Part shown: positions 43,691 through 53,957 of the stretch, in pieces
Layout of the letters: each line of letters opens with the position of its first letter
Position numbering within the stretch: the stretch's first letter is position 1
Assembly: GCF_947077765.1 (NCBI RefSeq)
Contig: NZ_CAMTTF010000005.1
Span: 181,501 to 245,500, forward strand
DNA from: Salinibacter grassmerensis
GTDB lineage: Bacteria; Bacteroidota; Rhodothermia; Rhodothermales; Salinibacteraceae
Direction of reading: 5' to 3'
DNA: 64,000 nucleotides
Notes under the pieces: model-generated
Told to the model about the DNA's origin: nothing
Seen by the model: the letters and a program-made list of their open reading frames with translations, nothing else
Databases searched by the model: none
Translations under genes and position numbers: made by a program

Positions 43691-45496
43691 CTAGTCAAGC
43701 ATCCCGCCGTCGACTCCGCTCGGCTCTCGGAACTGATACGAGGCAAGTCGGCGGTAGAGCCCCCCCTCCTGCATCAGCTCGGCGTGGGTGCCCCGCTGCA
43801 CGATGCGGCCATCGTCGAGTACGAAGAGGCGGTCGGCGGTCTGGACGGTAGAGAACCGGTGCGCAATAATGAAGGTCGTGCGTCCCTCCATGAGCCGCTC
43901 CAGGGCCTCCTGCACGAGGGCTTCCGACGCGGAGTCGAGGGACGAGGTGGCCTCGTCGAGCAGCAGCAGGCGCGCGTCGCGCAGCAGGGCCCGGGCGATA
44001 GCGACGCGCTGGCGCTGCCCGCCGCTCAGCTTGACCCCCCGCTCGCCCACCTCGGAGTCGTAGCCATCGGGCAGGTCCACAATGAAGTCGTGCGCGTTGG
44101 CGGCGCGGGCCGCCTCGGCCACCGCCTCGTCGGACGCATCGAGCCGCCCGTACCGGATGTTCTCCTCGATCGTGGCGTTGAACAGGTGCACCTCCTGCGA
44201 CACAGACGCGATCTGCGCACGCAGGGACTGCCGGGAGACGTGGCCCAGGTCGTGATCGTCGACGAGGACACGCCCCTGTTGGGGGGCGTAGAAGCGAGGA
44301 ATGAGGCTCATGAGCGTCGACTTCCCCGCCCCGCTCGGCCCCACGAGGGCAACCGTCTCGCCCGCCGCTACGTCGAGCGAGATGTCCTTGAGTACGGGCA
44401 GGCCCTCATCGTAGGCGAAGGTGACATCGTCGAGGCGCACCCGACCCTCGATCGGGGGCAGGTCGACGGCGTCCGGGGCGTCGCGGAGGTGAGGATCGGT
44501 GTCGAGCAGGTCGAACAGGCGCTCCGTGGCCCCGGCGGCGCTGTTGAAGGTGGAGTAGAGCTGAGACATGCTGCTCACGCTCCGCGCGATGTTGAAGGCG
44601 TAGAACACGAACGCCACGAGGTCCCCCTCCGTGAGCCGCCCGGCCAGCACCTCGATGCCGCCGTACCAGAAAATCGCCACGAGGGCGGCGAAGAAGAGCA
44701 GCCCCACCGTCGACTCGAACAGGGCTGAGACGACCACCCGGTAGCGCGCCGTGCCAAAGAGATCTTCCACCGCCTCGTTGTAGCGGTTTACCTCGTAGTC
44801 GGATCGCGCAAACGCCTTTACGACGCGGATGGACGCGAGGGCCTCCTCCGCCACCGCGGTCGTGTCGGCCAGCCGGTCCTGGATGTCGCGGGCGAGCGCC
44901 CGAATCTTGCGCCCGAAGTAGATCGCAAACCCGGTGACGGCCGGCACGATGAGGAAGATGATGAGGCTGAGGCGCCAGTTGAGTACCACCATGAGCGCCA
45001 CCGAGCCCACCAGCGAGAGCGACTGGGTCAAGAAATTGGGGAGGGCGTCCTTTACCGCGCTCCGCACCGACCCCACGTCGTTGGTGAGGCGCGAGGTGAG
45101 ATCGCCCGTGCGGTGATCGGTGAAGAACCGCAGGCTCTGCCGGTGGAGGTGCCGGTAGACCTTCTTTCGCAGGTCCGCTACCACGCGCTCGCCGGTCCAG
45201 CCCAGCAGGTACTTGCCCCCAAAGGCCGCCGCGGACCGGGCCAGAAAGAGCACGATAAGCGCCACGGTCAGCCAGTCGAGCAGGGCCCGGTTTTCCTGCT
45301 GAAACACCGCGTCCACCAGCTCGCGCAGCCCCAGTGGCACGACGAGTGCCACCGCCGCCCCCACCACGGTGAGCACCACGGCCCCTACGAGGCGGACGCG
45401 GTAGGGCCACCCAAGCTGAAGGATGCGCCGGAGGGACGTCCACAGCCGCTCGGGACGGAGCGACGACTCTTCGGACGTGGAATCGGGCTCCGGCAT
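43691..45496 (-). CDS. MsbA-like ABC exporter (fused permease and ATPase)
   Basis: A 601-residue half-transporter that works as a homodimer. Six transmembrane helices occupy about 28-330 (starting LGWPYRVRLVGAVVLTVVGA), followed by the nucleotide-binding domain with Walker A GPSGAGKST (about 386-394), Q loop, signature [16 protein letters not shown], Walker B LLLLDEATSSLD and switch IAHRFSTV. It contains the coupling-helix DRTGDLTSRLTNDV-type sequence (HRTGDLTSRLTNDVG). The family exports lipids, lipid A precursors, peptides or drugs; substrate unknown here. It overlaps no neighbour: convergent with the small helical protein and divergent from the lipoprotein at 45761. Confidence 0.93.
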   Translation of the reverse strand: MPEPDSTSEESSLRPERLWTSLRRILQLGWPYRVRLVGAVVLTVVGAAVALVVPLGLRELVDAVFQQENRALLDWLTVALIVLFLARSAAAFGGKYLLGWTGERVVADLRKKVYRHLHRQSLRFFTDHRTGDLTSRLTNDVGSVRSAVKDALPNFLTQSLSLVGSVALMVVLNWRLSLIIFLIVPAVTGFAIYFGRKIRALARDIQDRLADTTAVAEEALASIRVVKAFARSDYEVNRYNEAVEDLFGTARYRVVVSALFESTVGLLFFAALVAIFWYGGIEVLAGRLTEGDLVAFVFYAFNIARSVSSMSQLYSTFNSAAGATERLFDLLDTDPHLRDAPDAVDLPPIEGRVRLDDVTFAYDEGLPVLKDISLDVAAGETVALVGPSGAGKSTLMSLIPRFYAPQQGRVLVDDHDLGHVSRQSLRAQIASVSQEVHLFNATIEENIRYGRLDASDEAVAEAARAANAHDFIVDLPDGYDSEVGERGVKLSGGQRQRVAIARALLRDARLLLLDEATSSLDSASEALVQEALERLMEGRTTFIIAHRFSTVQTADRLFVLDDGRIVQRGTHAELMQEGGLYRRLASYQFREPSGVDGGMLD

Positions 45497-45760
45497 CGGC
45501 GACGCAGGTGGATGATGGACAGGGTGTACGAACTTGACCTCAGTGAATCAACCCCTTCTGCGACGGCAGGGATTCGCAGGGGGCGTTCCCCTTTGGGAAA
45601 AAAACGCCAAACCAGGGGCCCATGCACAGGACAGAGTCGGGACCACCGCGCCGGCCCGCCCCCTGTAGATCCTCTCTCGACCGCGGAATCGGACGCAACA
45701 ACCGCAGGGCATGCGTGTGAAAGGGGCAGAGTCATTTTCTTCGCCCACCGCCGTCCTCCC

Positions 45761-46159
45761 ATGCGCTCCTCTACACTGTCCCTCTTGCTTCTCCTCTCGG
45801 TCGGGGTCCTCGGCGCCTGTGGAACCACCGGCGGCGCCCTGTTCGACGACGGACGTGGGTCGTACGTTCAGGAAAACGCGCTGTCGGGCAAAGACAGCGT
45901 GCACGTGGTGGAGGGTCGCATCTACCGCGGAATGCCGATCGACCACGCACTGGCGGCCCTGGGGCCGCCCGCTAGCCAGGACACGACGACGGCAGACGGC
46001 GAGACGCGCATCGAGTACACGTACCGGTCGCGCCCTAATGCCTTCGACCCCGGCAACGTCCCCCGGGCGTACATCTACGCGGTGGACCAGACGGTGACCG
46101 ACTGGACAAACCTGAACCGGATCCCCCGCTTCGACGCGTACTACGAGGGCGGGATGTGA
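45761..46159 (+). CDS. small lipoprotein of unknown function
   Basis: A 132-residue lipoprotein with lipobox LGAC (signal MRSSTLSLLLLLSVGVLGAC, Cys20). After a short linker, the segment RIYRGMPIDHALAALGPPAS looks like the start of SmpA/OmlA-type BamE-like repeats, in which a G(M/K)xxxxVxxxLGxP pattern is common, and a strand-like YTYRSRPNAFDP..RAYIYAVDQTV follows. That suggests a small periplasmic alpha/beta domain attached to the outer membrane. The frame is open upstream to 45113, antiparallel to the ABC exporter gene; the lipoprotein signal fixes the ATG at 45761. Confidence 0.75.
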   Translation: MRSSTLSLLLLLSVGVLGACGTTGGALFDDGRGSYVQENALSGKDSVHVVEGRIYRGMPIDHALAALGPPASQDTTTADGETRIEYTYRSRPNAFDPGNVPRAYIYAVDQTVTDWTNLNRIPRFDAYYEGGM

Positions 46160-46281
46160 CCGGGCATTCCGAAAAATACCCAGGCGACGGAGGACCTCCC
46201 CAAGCGAGGCCTTCACGGAGCCCTTGATCGCCCCCGAACATACAGGGAGCCCTCCGTTCATCGACCGTTCGTCCCGCGAGT

Positions 46282-48801
46282 CTACAGGAACCGGAGCACA
46301 CTGACGCCGAGACTGAGTCCCCGCGCGTCGAGGCGCTTGGTCACGTCGAGGCGGAGGGTGTCGTAGAGCAGGCCGTTGACCGAGAGCCCAATCTCGTGGT
46401 GGACCCCGTCTGCGGTGCGGAGCCGCTGCCCCGCGTCGTCCCCGATCCAGGTGCGCCCATGGCCCCCATGGAGAATGAGGTCGACGTCCTGCTCGACCGG
46501 CGCCTGCCACCCGAGGAGCTCGAAGAGTACCGTGCGGAAATTGTGCTCCCAGAACAGGGCCGCGTGGTGCTCCCCCTGGTACGGGCGGTCGTCGAGCGTG
46601 CGGAGCGCCCCGAACGGCGTGTAGGGCTGCGGGCTCGCCTCGATCACGCCGAAGCGCTGTAGGGGAGGATCGCCGAATGAGGCCCCAACGTCGACCCGAA
46701 GATCCAGCGTGTTGGGGCGGAAGCGACGCTGGAAGAAGGTCGCGAGTCGGGCGTCGGCCACCGCCGCCACCCGCGTGAAGTCGAAATCACTCGCCGCCAC
46801 GTCCGGATCACTGTGCTCGACGGTGGCCTTCACGCGATTGATGGGCGTTACGCCCAGCAGCCCGCCGTCGCCCAGCGTGGCGGTGAGCGCCACCGACCGC
46901 AGCCGACCGGCGTTCACCGGCGGGTTGACGGGCTGCGCCGCGGAACGGCTAAGGACATTATAGTCCGTGCTCTTCGCAACGGAGAAATGACGCTCGTTAC
47001 GGAGCTGGAGGGCGAGGCCCAGATCGGGATTGGAAAAGGCGTGCCGGACGGACACGCGGAGGCGCTCATTGCCGAAGTAGTCGAAGTAGTCCGGCGCCCC
47101 CGCAAGCGTCCAGAGGCTGTTTGAGAGGCGCGCCCAGATCGGAACCATGCGCGAGCGGGCCCGGTAGCGCGGCTCGATGCCGTAGTGGTACCCGGCGGAC
47201 AGGTCCGTGTCGTCCCCCAGTGGCAGGGTGGCCTCGCCCCCGTACGACCACTGGGCGGACCCCGAGGGGCCGGTGTTGTAGCCGCCCCGCCCCGTGACGG
47301 CGAGCGGCCCAACGCCGAAGTCGAGCCGCACGCCAAAGTGCCCCCCTTCCACGCGGTTAAAGCGAAGAATCGGAAGCCCACCTTCAAAGTCGACGATTGA
47401 GTCGGCGCCCGCGCCCTCCCCGTCGCCGGAGTCGTCATCCGCCCCCGTCTCGTCGTCCTCGTCTGCGTCGTCACCGATGCTTAGCCCGTCCTCGCCGCCG
47501 ACGCCGAGGTCGCGGAGCCACCCCAGGAGCCCGCCGGGATCGAACGCGTCCTCGACCGTGTCGGTGCTGTCGATGCGCGTGTAGGCGGACCGCTCGGCCC
47601 GCGAGTACGGCACGAACGGCCCGCCGTCGCGGAGCGTATCGGCCTTGAGGCTGGAGGAGGACTGGACCGCCACCGTACTGTCAAGTCGCGCAACGGAAGT
47701 CGCCTCGTCGGTTGTGTATAGCGAATCGGGGACCGGCCCATTGATCTGGTACCCACTCAGGCGGCTGACCTGCTGGATCTGGATGTCCGAAAACGAAACC
47801 AGCGCCGATAATTGCACATCGAGGGTGCGCCGCGCCCGGAAGTCCACCGGAAGCCAATAGGGACCGCCGAAGCTCGAGAACTGCTGCTCGAACGCGAGGT
47901 CAACCCCCTTGAAGAGTCGGGACGTGCTCAGCGAGGCCGTGGGGCGGAGCCGCGCCTCCAGCAGGGCGTAGGTGCTGTCCAGCACGGTGACGGTGCCGCG
48001 AAACGTGGAGGAGAGGCGACTCTCCGGCTCCACCCGGATGCGAAAGGCCCGGCGCCCATCGATGGCACGCAGGGTGTCGAGCGTAAAGTCGTAGTAGTCG
48101 AGCGCGTCAGGATGGGTGACGCCGACCATCCGGTTGCCGAAGACCTCGACGTTGTCGCGGTACAGGTTGAGGACCGTCGCGGCGGCCGGGAGAGCGCCAT
48201 CGGCAAGATTTTGGAGGTTGGCCGTGCCGCGCTGCGAGCGCACCACCTCGCGGGTCCCGCGCTCCGCGTCCCAGAACGCGGTGGTCTGACTCTCCGTGAT
48301 GGCCGCAATCGTGGTGTCGCTGGCCAGCGTGAACCGGTTGTACGCCTCCACGGAGTAGCTCTTGAGCTCCGGCCACCACTCCTGCTTGTTCTCAATCACG
48401 CGCCGCATGATGGTCTCGCCGGGATTCCCAGAGCCGGTCACCCGCACCTCCTCCATCTGTACGGTCGAGGGCATCAGGCGGAATGTCTGGCGGGACTCCG
48501 TCTCGGCCGTAATGCGGCGCCGGACGGACTCGTAGCCGACGTAGCGCACGACGACGGTGGCCGGCAGGCTGTCGAGCGCCAGGGTATACTGCCCGTCCGC
48601 GTTCGTGACGGTCCCCTGGTACGTATCCGCGACGCGGAGATTGGCCTGCGGGAGGGGCCGCTCCGTGTCGGCATCCACCACGCGTCCCTGCAAGGTGGTG
48701 GCGGTCGTGTCCTGCGCGTGAGCGGCCGCAGGGCCGATCGTCAACAGGAGGATGGGAAGTAGAACGAGACGAAAGAGACGCGACGTGCTACGCACGGCCA
48801 T
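46282..48801 (-). CDS. DUF5686 / carboxypeptidase-regulatory-like outer-membrane protein
   Basis: An 839-residue outer-membrane protein. A signal peptide (1-29) is followed by a carboxypeptidase-D regulatory-like beta-sandwich (about 37-115: GRVVDADTERPLPQANLRV, VVVRYVGYESVRR), the N-terminal DUF5686 region (ETIMRRVIENKQEWWPELKS, YSVEAYNRFTLAS) and a long C-terminal beta-barrel with many aromatic-ended strands, ending GLSLGVSVLRFL with a terminal-hydrophobic outer-membrane signature. An Asp/Glu-rich insertion near residues 430-465 (DDADEDDETGADDDSGDGE) is extreme even for this genome. DUF5686 proteins occur widely in Bacteroidota; the function is unclear. It lies 59 bases downstream of a MacB-like ATPase and probably ends that operon. 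Confidence 0.85.
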   Translation of the reverse strand: MAVRSTSRLFRLVLLPILLLTIGPAAAHAQDTTATTLQGRVVDADTERPLPQANLRVADTYQGTVTNADGQYTLALDSLPATVVVRYVGYESVRRRITAETESRQTFRLMPSTVQMEEVRVTGSGNPGETIMRRVIENKQEWWPELKSYSVEAYNRFTLASDTTIAAITESQTTAFWDAERGTREVVRSQRGTANLQNLADGALPAAATVLNLYRDNVEVFGNRMVGVTHPDALDYYDFTLDTLRAIDGRRAFRIRVEPESRLSSTFRGTVTVLDSTYALLEARLRPTASLSTSRLFKGVDLAFEQQFSSFGGPYWLPVDFRARRTLDVQLSALVSFSDIQIQQVSRLSGYQINGPVPDSLYTTDEATSVARLDSTVAVQSSSSLKADTLRDGGPFVPYSRAERSAYTRIDSTDTVEDAFDPGGLLGWLRDLGVGGEDGLSIGDDADEDDETGADDDSGDGEGAGADSIVDFEGGLPILRFNRVEGGHFGVRLDFGVGPLAVTGRGGYNTGPSGSAQWSYGGEATLPLGDDTDLSAGYHYGIEPRYRARSRMVPIWARLSNSLWTLAGAPDYFDYFGNERLRVSVRHAFSNPDLGLALQLRNERHFSVAKSTDYNVLSRSAAQPVNPPVNAGRLRSVALTATLGDGGLLGVTPINRVKATVEHSDPDVAASDFDFTRVAAVADARLATFFQRRFRPNTLDLRVDVGASFGDPPLQRFGVIEASPQPYTPFGALRTLDDRPYQGEHHAALFWEHNFRTVLFELLGWQAPVEQDVDLILHGGHGRTWIGDDAGQRLRTADGVHHEIGLSVNGLLYDTLRLDVTKRLDARGLSLGVSVLRFL

Positions 48802-48860
48802 GCTGGATTTGAAGGATCATCCGTGAAAGCTCCAGACGCGGGGTGAGCGGACCGCGTCGT

Positions 48861-49625
48861 CTATCCAATCGAGACGTCCGCGCCCGCCAGCGCCGGGTCG
48901 TCGACCGATTCAATCCGCTCTAGTTTCCCGTCGCGGAGGTGGATGACACGACGGGCGTGGTGGGCGATGGGCTCCTCGTGGGTCACGAGCAGGATCGTAT
49001 TCCCCTGCCGATGGAGGCCCTCCAGAAGCTGCATGATTTCGTCGCCGGTCTCCGTGTCGAGGTTGCCCGTCGGCTCGTCGGCCAGCAGGAGCGAGGGGCG
49101 GTTCACGAGGGCGCGGGCGGTGGCCACCCGCTGGCGCTGTCCCCCGGAGAGCTCGTTGGGCCGGTGGTCGAGCCGGTCGCCGAGCCCCACACTGCGGAGC
49201 GCTTCGGCCGCCCGCTCGCGCCGGTCGCGCTTCGACATGCCGGCGTAGATGAGCGGCAGTTCGGCGTTGCGCAGGCAGTTGACCCGGGGGAGCAGGTTGA
49301 ACGTCTGGAAGACGAATCCGATCTCGTGGTTGCGGATCTCTGCGAGCTCGTCGTCGGAGAACGTGCTCACGTCTTCGCCCCGCAGGTGATAGGTGCCGCT
49401 CGTGGGCGTATCGAGGCATCCGAGCATGTTCATGAACGTCGACTTGCCCGAGCCGGAGGGCCCCATGACGGCCACGTAGTCGCCCTCTTCGATCGAGAGC
49501 GTGACCCCATCGAGCGCCCACACTTCCTGGTTCCCCATCATGTATCGCTTCTTCAGCTCGTTCACTTCGATGAGGGCCTGGTCCGACGCATTAGTCGGGG
49601 CCCCATTGGTGGCGAGTGCTTCCAT
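48861..49625 (-). CDS. ABC ATPase of MacB/LolD type
   Basis: A 254-residue stand-alone ATP-binding subunit. Walker [10 protein letters not shown] (about 52-60), the MacB/LolD-group stretch [16 protein letters not shown], signature [15 protein letters not shown], Walker [13 protein letters not shown], and H-loop [15 protein letters not shown] are all present. It should energise the two permeases encoded upstream (52628-53848 and 53958-55214), forming a mechanotransmission-type ABC complex that does not move substrate through the membrane but drives a periplasmic step. The ATG at 49625 is followed by a 16-residue extension before the usual family start ([10 protein letters not shown]). Confidence 0.92.
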   Translation of the reverse strand: MEALATNGAPTNASDQALIEVNELKKRYMMGNQEVWALDGVTLSIEEGDYVAVMGPSGSGKSTFMNMLGCLDTPTSGTYHLRGEDVSTFSDDELAEIRNHEIGFVFQTFNLLPRVNCLRNAELPLIYAGMSKRDRRERAAEALRSVGLGDRLDHRPNELSGGQRQRVATARALVNRPSLLLADEPTGNLDTETGDEIMQLLEGLHRQGNTILLVTHEEPIAHHARRVIHLRDGKLERIESVDDPALAGADVSIG

Positions 49626-49755
49626 GGCGGTTGCTAGTTTGATGTGAGCAAAACGGGGTGCGCGGACGTCGTCCGTCCAGCCTTGGTCTTCCTCGAATGC
49701 GGGGTGGGAAACGCGGCGAGGGGTTGCATCGCCCCTCCCGCTCTCCCCTACTCCC

Positions 49756-51114
49756 CTACTGGGTCATGGCGATAGCTTCGCCCGACGGGCCGTCTTCTTC
49801 ACCGGTTCGGATCTTCATTCCGGGCTCCAGCCTGCGGCTGACGGCGCTGTACGGCCCGGTGATGACCGTCTCGCCCCCCTCCAGGCCGGCCTTGATTTCC
49901 ATGTACGTATCGTCGGCGATGCCGGTGTTTACCTCGACCATGCGGGCCGAGTCGCCCTCCGCCACGAACACGACGCGGCGCAGGTCCTCCGTCTCATCGC
50001 CCTCTGTGGCCGCGTCGGACGAGGCGCCGGAACGGGTCTCGGCGAAGTCACGCACGGTCACGGCCTGAATGGGCACGGCCACCGCGTCCTCCGCGGTCTC
50101 GGTGTAGATGTCGACCGCCCCGCTCATGCCGGGACGAATCACCGGCGAGCGCCCGTCCGACGGGACCTCGGGGCGCGCGATGGCGCCCTCATCGCCGGTC
50201 GTGAGCCCGGTGTTGGGGTTGTCGAGCACGCGGATCGTGACGGGAAAGTTGGTGACTTCATTCTGGCTTCCCTCGTTCTGAATGCGGGCCGAGTTGGCGA
50301 TCTCCGTGACGGCCCCCTGGAAGGAGCGGTCGGGGTGCGCGTCGAACTCGATGGTGGCGGAGTCCCGGGACGCGACATTTACCACGTCGCCCTCGTTGAC
50401 GTCCACCTCCAGCTCCATCTGCCCGAGCCGCGACACCCGCATCATCTCGGTTCCGGCGCGCTGCTGGGTCCCCACTACGCGCTCCCCCTCCTCGACCTCG
50501 AGACGCGTGAGCGTGCCCGTCATGGGGGCGTAGATGCGGGTCTTCTGGAGCTGCTCGCGGGCATCTTGAAGGTCGGCCTGCGCACTCTCCACCCGGAAGC
50601 GCGCCGCCTCCAGCTGCGCCACGGCCTGATCGTACGTGGACTTGGCGTCTTCAAAGTCACTCGCCGAGACGACCTCCTTCTCGTACAGCTTCTTCTGCCG
50701 GTCGTAGGTGCGGCGGGCCTGCACCGAGTCGGCCCGGCGCTGGGCAAGGGTCGCCTTCGCCTCCGAGACGCCCGCCTCGGCCCGCTCCACGGCGGCCCGG
50801 TAGTCGTCGGCCTTGAGGCGGGCGAGCAGGTCGCCCTGCTGCACCGCATCGCCCTCCTTTACGGGGAGCTCCACGATCTCTCCCGACACGTCGGGGCTGA
50901 TCTCAACCTCCACCTCGGGCTGGGCACGGCCAAAAGCCGTCACCACCTCGGTGATGGTGCGTCGGTCGGCCCGCTCCGACTCGACTTGCAGGCCGCGGTC
51001 GCCGCCGCCAAACCATCCCAGTTGCCACCCGAGGCCCCCGGCAGCGAAGAGAACGAGCAGCAGGCCGCCGCCCGCGTACAACATGCGATTCGAGGTACTT
51101 TTTGAGGAGGCCAT
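49756..51114 (-). CDS. MacA-like periplasmic adaptor protein
   Basis: A 452-residue membrane-fusion protein. One N-terminal transmembrane helix (about 12-32, [20 protein letters not shown]) anchors it; no lipobox. It has the lipoyl half-motif ([20 protein letters not shown]), a long alpha-hairpin (about 95-190) with the [18 protein letters not shown] turn common to MacA/AcrA relatives, the second lipoyl half ([15 protein letters not shown]) and barrel plus membrane-proximal domains. It would bridge the permeases to the TolC-like protein encoded directly upstream. The open frame runs to 51186, but [11 protein letters not shown] at 51114 is the natural start. An Asp/Glu insertion lies near 385-400. 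Confidence 0.9.
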   Translation of the reverse strand: MASSKSTSNRMLYAGGGLLLVLFAAGGLGWQLGWFGGGDRGLQVESERADRRTITEVVTAFGRAQPEVEVEISPDVSGEIVELPVKEGDAVQQGDLLARLKADDYRAAVERAEAGVSEAKATLAQRRADSVQARRTYDRQKKLYEKEVVSASDFEDAKSTYDQAVAQLEAARFRVESAQADLQDAREQLQKTRIYAPMTGTLTRLEVEEGERVVGTQQRAGTEMMRVSRLGQMELEVDVNEGDVVNVASRDSATIEFDAHPDRSFQGAVTEIANSARIQNEGSQNEVTNFPVTIRVLDNPNTGLTTGDEGAIARPEVPSDGRSPVIRPGMSGAVDIYTETAEDAVAVPIQAVTVRDFAETRSGASSDAATEGDETEDLRRVVFVAEGDSARMVEVNTGIADDTYMEIKAGLEGGETVITGPYSAVSRRLEPGMKIRTGEEDGPSGEAIAMTQ

Positions 51115-51166
51115 GGCTGAAAAGGTCTGTGTTCTGTAGAGAGGCACGAAAAGGACGATGGGGGCT

Positions 51167-52579
51167 CTACCGACTGGCCGGCGCACCCAAGAGGGGCGCA
51201 GACGGGGAGAGCCGTCCTACGTTGTAGTCGATCCGCTTCTGCTGGAAGAAGAGTTCATATCGGGCCCGCACCTGCTGGCTGGCCGCGTCGACGTAGTCGC
51301 GAATGGCGTTCTGCAGCTCCACGATGTCCGCGGACCCGAGCTGGTAGCGCTCCTGGGCGGCCGTGCGGGCCCGCTCGGCGGCCCGGAGCCGCTTGTTGGC
51401 GGCCTCCAGTTGCTGCACGGCGTTCTGGTAGTCGAGGTACGACTGCCGGACCTGCAGGGCAATCTCCTGGCGCTGGTCCTGAAGGGCGTACTCGGCGTCC
51501 TGAGCCTGCACGCGGGCCTGCTCCACCTGACTGTTGCGCCGGAGGCGGTCGAAGATGGGAATGCTGATGGCCAGCGAGATGCCACCGCCCCGGTTCACGT
51601 CGAGCTGGTTAGTAAAGTCGTCGCTCACGTCTCCCCCCACGCCCCTGCTCGACCAGTCCGTTCCGTAGCTGCCGCTCAGCGACAAGCTGGGGTAGTAGGC
51701 GGACCGCGCGGACCGAATGCCTTGCTCGGCGGCTCGCTGCTCGGCCTCCGCCACGCGCAGGTCCAGACGCTCCTGAAATGCCTCGTCGATCAGGGAGGAC
51801 AGCTCGTACCGGCTGGTGTCCAGGGTGCCTCCCTCCAGGCTTGGCACCTGGAAGTCGTAGGCCTCTCGGGGGTTGAGCTGGAGGGTCTGGATGATCTGCG
51901 TCTGGCTGATCTCCCGCTCCCGCTTCCCCTGCAGGAGCTGCTGCTCGGCGTCGGCCAGGTCGGCCTCGGCCGTGTAGAGGTCCGAGGTGGGCCGCGAGCC
52001 GGCCTCCACAAACTCCTCGATCTGGCGCAGCCGCTTGCGCTGCGCCTCAACCTGCTCCCGCCGCACCCGCACAATCTCTCGGCTCTCGACGAGGGCGATG
52101 AACTGGTCCATCACATCGAACACCACCTCTCGCCGCGTCCGCTTCAGGTTGGTCTGGTTCGCCCCGGCCTGCTCGCGGGCCTCCCGGAGGGAAGAGATGT
52201 TCTCAAACCCGTTGAAGAGCGTGACGCTCGACCGGCCGCTCAGGTTGAAGAAGTCCGTCGACTGCGTCGTGAAATCGCCCGTCACCTGACTGAAGTTGCG
52301 CCCGACGCGCCGAGAGATGTCCGAGTCGATGCTCAGGTCAGGTGCAAAGTCCATCCACTCCGATTGCACCTGGATGTTCGACTGCCGGGCCTGCGCCTGC
52401 GCCCGCTTGATGTTGGTGTTCTGGTCGAGGGCGGTGCGCACGGCCTCGTCGAACGTCACCTGCGTGGTGTCCTGCGGCTGCTGCATCTGCGCGGTCGCCG
52501 GGGCGACCCCGACCGTGAGGAGGACGGCGAGAAGGCTCAGCCCAGCCGAGACGGGACGGAAGAAGGGAAATCGTTGCAT
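51167..52579 (-). CDS. TolC-family outer-membrane efflux protein
   Basis: A 470-residue outer-membrane duct with signal peptide (1-30, ending VAPATAQM). Two repeats of the OEP domain are visible: TFDEAVRTALDQNTNIKRAQ starts the first and LSSLIDEAFQERLDLRVAEA the second; strand turns FAPDLSIDSDIS and YYPSLSLSGSYG correspond to barrel hairpins. It pairs with the MacA-like adaptor encoded 52 bases downstream. The window's other outer-membrane factor (21651-23006) is only distantly similar and serves the metal pump. The C-terminal helix region (QQVRARYELFFQQKRIDY) is complete, so the gene appears intact. Confidence 0.92.
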   Translation of the reverse strand: MQRFPFFRPVSAGLSLLAVLLTVGVAPATAQMQQPQDTTQVTFDEAVRTALDQNTNIKRAQAQARQSNIQVQSEWMDFAPDLSIDSDISRRVGRNFSQVTGDFTTQSTDFFNLSGRSSVTLFNGFENISSLREAREQAGANQTNLKRTRREVVFDVMDQFIALVESREIVRVRREQVEAQRKRLRQIEEFVEAGSRPTSDLYTAEADLADAEQQLLQGKREREISQTQIIQTLQLNPREAYDFQVPSLEGGTLDTSRYELSSLIDEAFQERLDLRVAEAEQRAAEQGIRSARSAYYPSLSLSGSYGTDWSSRGVGGDVSDDFTNQLDVNRGGGISLAISIPIFDRLRRNSQVEQARVQAQDAEYALQDQRQEIALQVRQSYLDYQNAVQQLEAANKRLRAAERARTAAQERYQLGSADIVELQNAIRDYVDAASQQVRARYELFFQQKRIDYNVGRLSPSAPLLGAPASR

Positions 52580-52627
52580 GAGGAGTGTCGAGAATGATGG
52601 GAGAACACGAATGGTCGGCGCCGGCCG

Positions 52628-53848
52628 CTACTCGTACCGGAGGGACTCGATGGGATCGAGGCGGGCGGCCTTGTAGGCCGGATAGCCGCCGAAGACGATG
52701 GCCAGCAGGGTGACGCCCCCCACGGCAATGGCCGCCCACATCCACGGGAAGGAGGGACTGATGTCCCAGTAGAGAGCCGCCAGGTTCCCGCCCATCCCCC
52801 CGAGTACGATGCCGATCAGGCCCCCAATCTGGCACAGGACGATGGCCTCCAGTAGAAACTGGCCCAGGATGTTGCGCCACTTCGCCCCGACCGCCTTGCG
52901 AATGCCAATCTCTTTCGTTCGCTCGGTTACGGAGACGAGCATAATGTTCATGATGCCCACCCCGGCGGCCAGCAGGGAGATGAGTCCCACGAGCGCTCCG
53001 CCTGTCGTGAGCGTGCTCGTGAACTGGCCGAAGGTGCTGCGGAGGAAGTCGCTCGACTCGATGTTGAAGGTGCTCGGCGCCCCGGGCTCCACCTGCCGAA
53101 TGACCCGCAGCTGGCTTCGCACCTCGTCTTCCGCGGCCGTAAGCTGGTTGGGCGAGGCGGCTCGGATGCGCGTGTCGTCCATGCTGCGGCCGCCGCTTCC
53201 GTACGCCCCCGCCAGGTGCGTAAGGGGGGCGTACACCCGAACGTTCGGACTCCGAAAAAGCCCCGCCTTCTCGGCCAAGACCCCCACCACTTCCAACCGC
53301 ACCCGCCCGATGCGTACCTGCTTGCCGAGTGGACTGACGGCTGGAAAGAGCACGTCGGCCACCTCCGATCCGAGGAGGGCCACCGGACGCCTGCCCTGCA
53401 CGTCCTGCTCTACAAGGGGCCGCCCCGCCCGCATCTCGTAGCCGAAGTTGGAGATGAACGCCTCGTCGGTGCCGTAGAGCGATACGTTCGGGTTCGTCTC
53501 TTGCCGGTCCGACTGGGCCTTTACCCCGCCATCGAACCGTTCGCTCACGCTTACCGTCAGGTCGGTGGCGACCCGGTCCTTGAGGCGCAGGACCTGATCG
53601 TGCGTGATGGGCGGATGGTAGCGCCCGGGCCCGTCGCCGCCCCCGTAGTCGTACCGCTCCACCGAGAACGTAGACGCCCCGAAGCCCTGAATCGAGCTCT
53701 TGAAGTACTGGTCGATCACGTCCACGGCCGTCACGGCGGCGATGACCGCAAAAACCCCGATGACGATGCCGAGCAGGGTGAGGGCGGAGCGCAATTTGTT
53801 GGCCCGGAGCGCCTGGAGCGCCTCCCGGATGGTCTCGAATCCGCTCAT
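52628..53848 (-). CDS. MacB-type ABC permease, second of two
   Basis: A 406-residue permease with the FtsX/MacB four-helix plan: first transmembrane helix at about 20-42 (LRSALTLLGIVIGVFAVIAAV), a large periplasmic MacB_PCD domain (about 45-270), then three helices from about 283. The hallmark MNIMLVSVTERTKEIGIRKA is present and the protein ends DPIESLRYE, a common MacB terminus. It has no ATPase domain of its own and must use the separate ATPase encoded at 48861. The start at 53848 (MSGFETIREAL) excludes an open upstream extension. A second permease gene ends 109 bases upstream. Confidence 0.92.
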   Translation of the reverse strand: MSGFETIREALQALRANKLRSALTLLGIVIGVFAVIAAVTAVDVIDQYFKSSIQGFGASTFSVERYDYGGGDGPGRYHPPITHDQVLRLKDRVATDLTVSVSERFDGGVKAQSDRQETNPNVSLYGTDEAFISNFGYEMRAGRPLVEQDVQGRRPVALLGSEVADVLFPAVSPLGKQVRIGRVRLEVVGVLAEKAGLFRSPNVRVYAPLTHLAGAYGSGGRSMDDTRIRAASPNQLTAAEDEVRSQLRVIRQVEPGAPSTFNIESSDFLRSTFGQFTSTLTTGGALVGLISLLAAGVGIMNIMLVSVTERTKEIGIRKAVGAKWRNILGQFLLEAIVLCQIGGLIGIVLGGMGGNLAALYWDISPSFPWMWAAIAVGGVTLLAIVFGGYPAYKAARLDPIESLRYE

Positions 53849-53957
53849 GAAAACAGTGGTCTCATTCGGAAAGTGCAGAGGCCCTACCCAATCGGGTCGG
53901 CCTGCCCAGCGGCTCCGCTCCGCGCGACCGCAAAGCGGACCGCGTGGCACTGGGCCG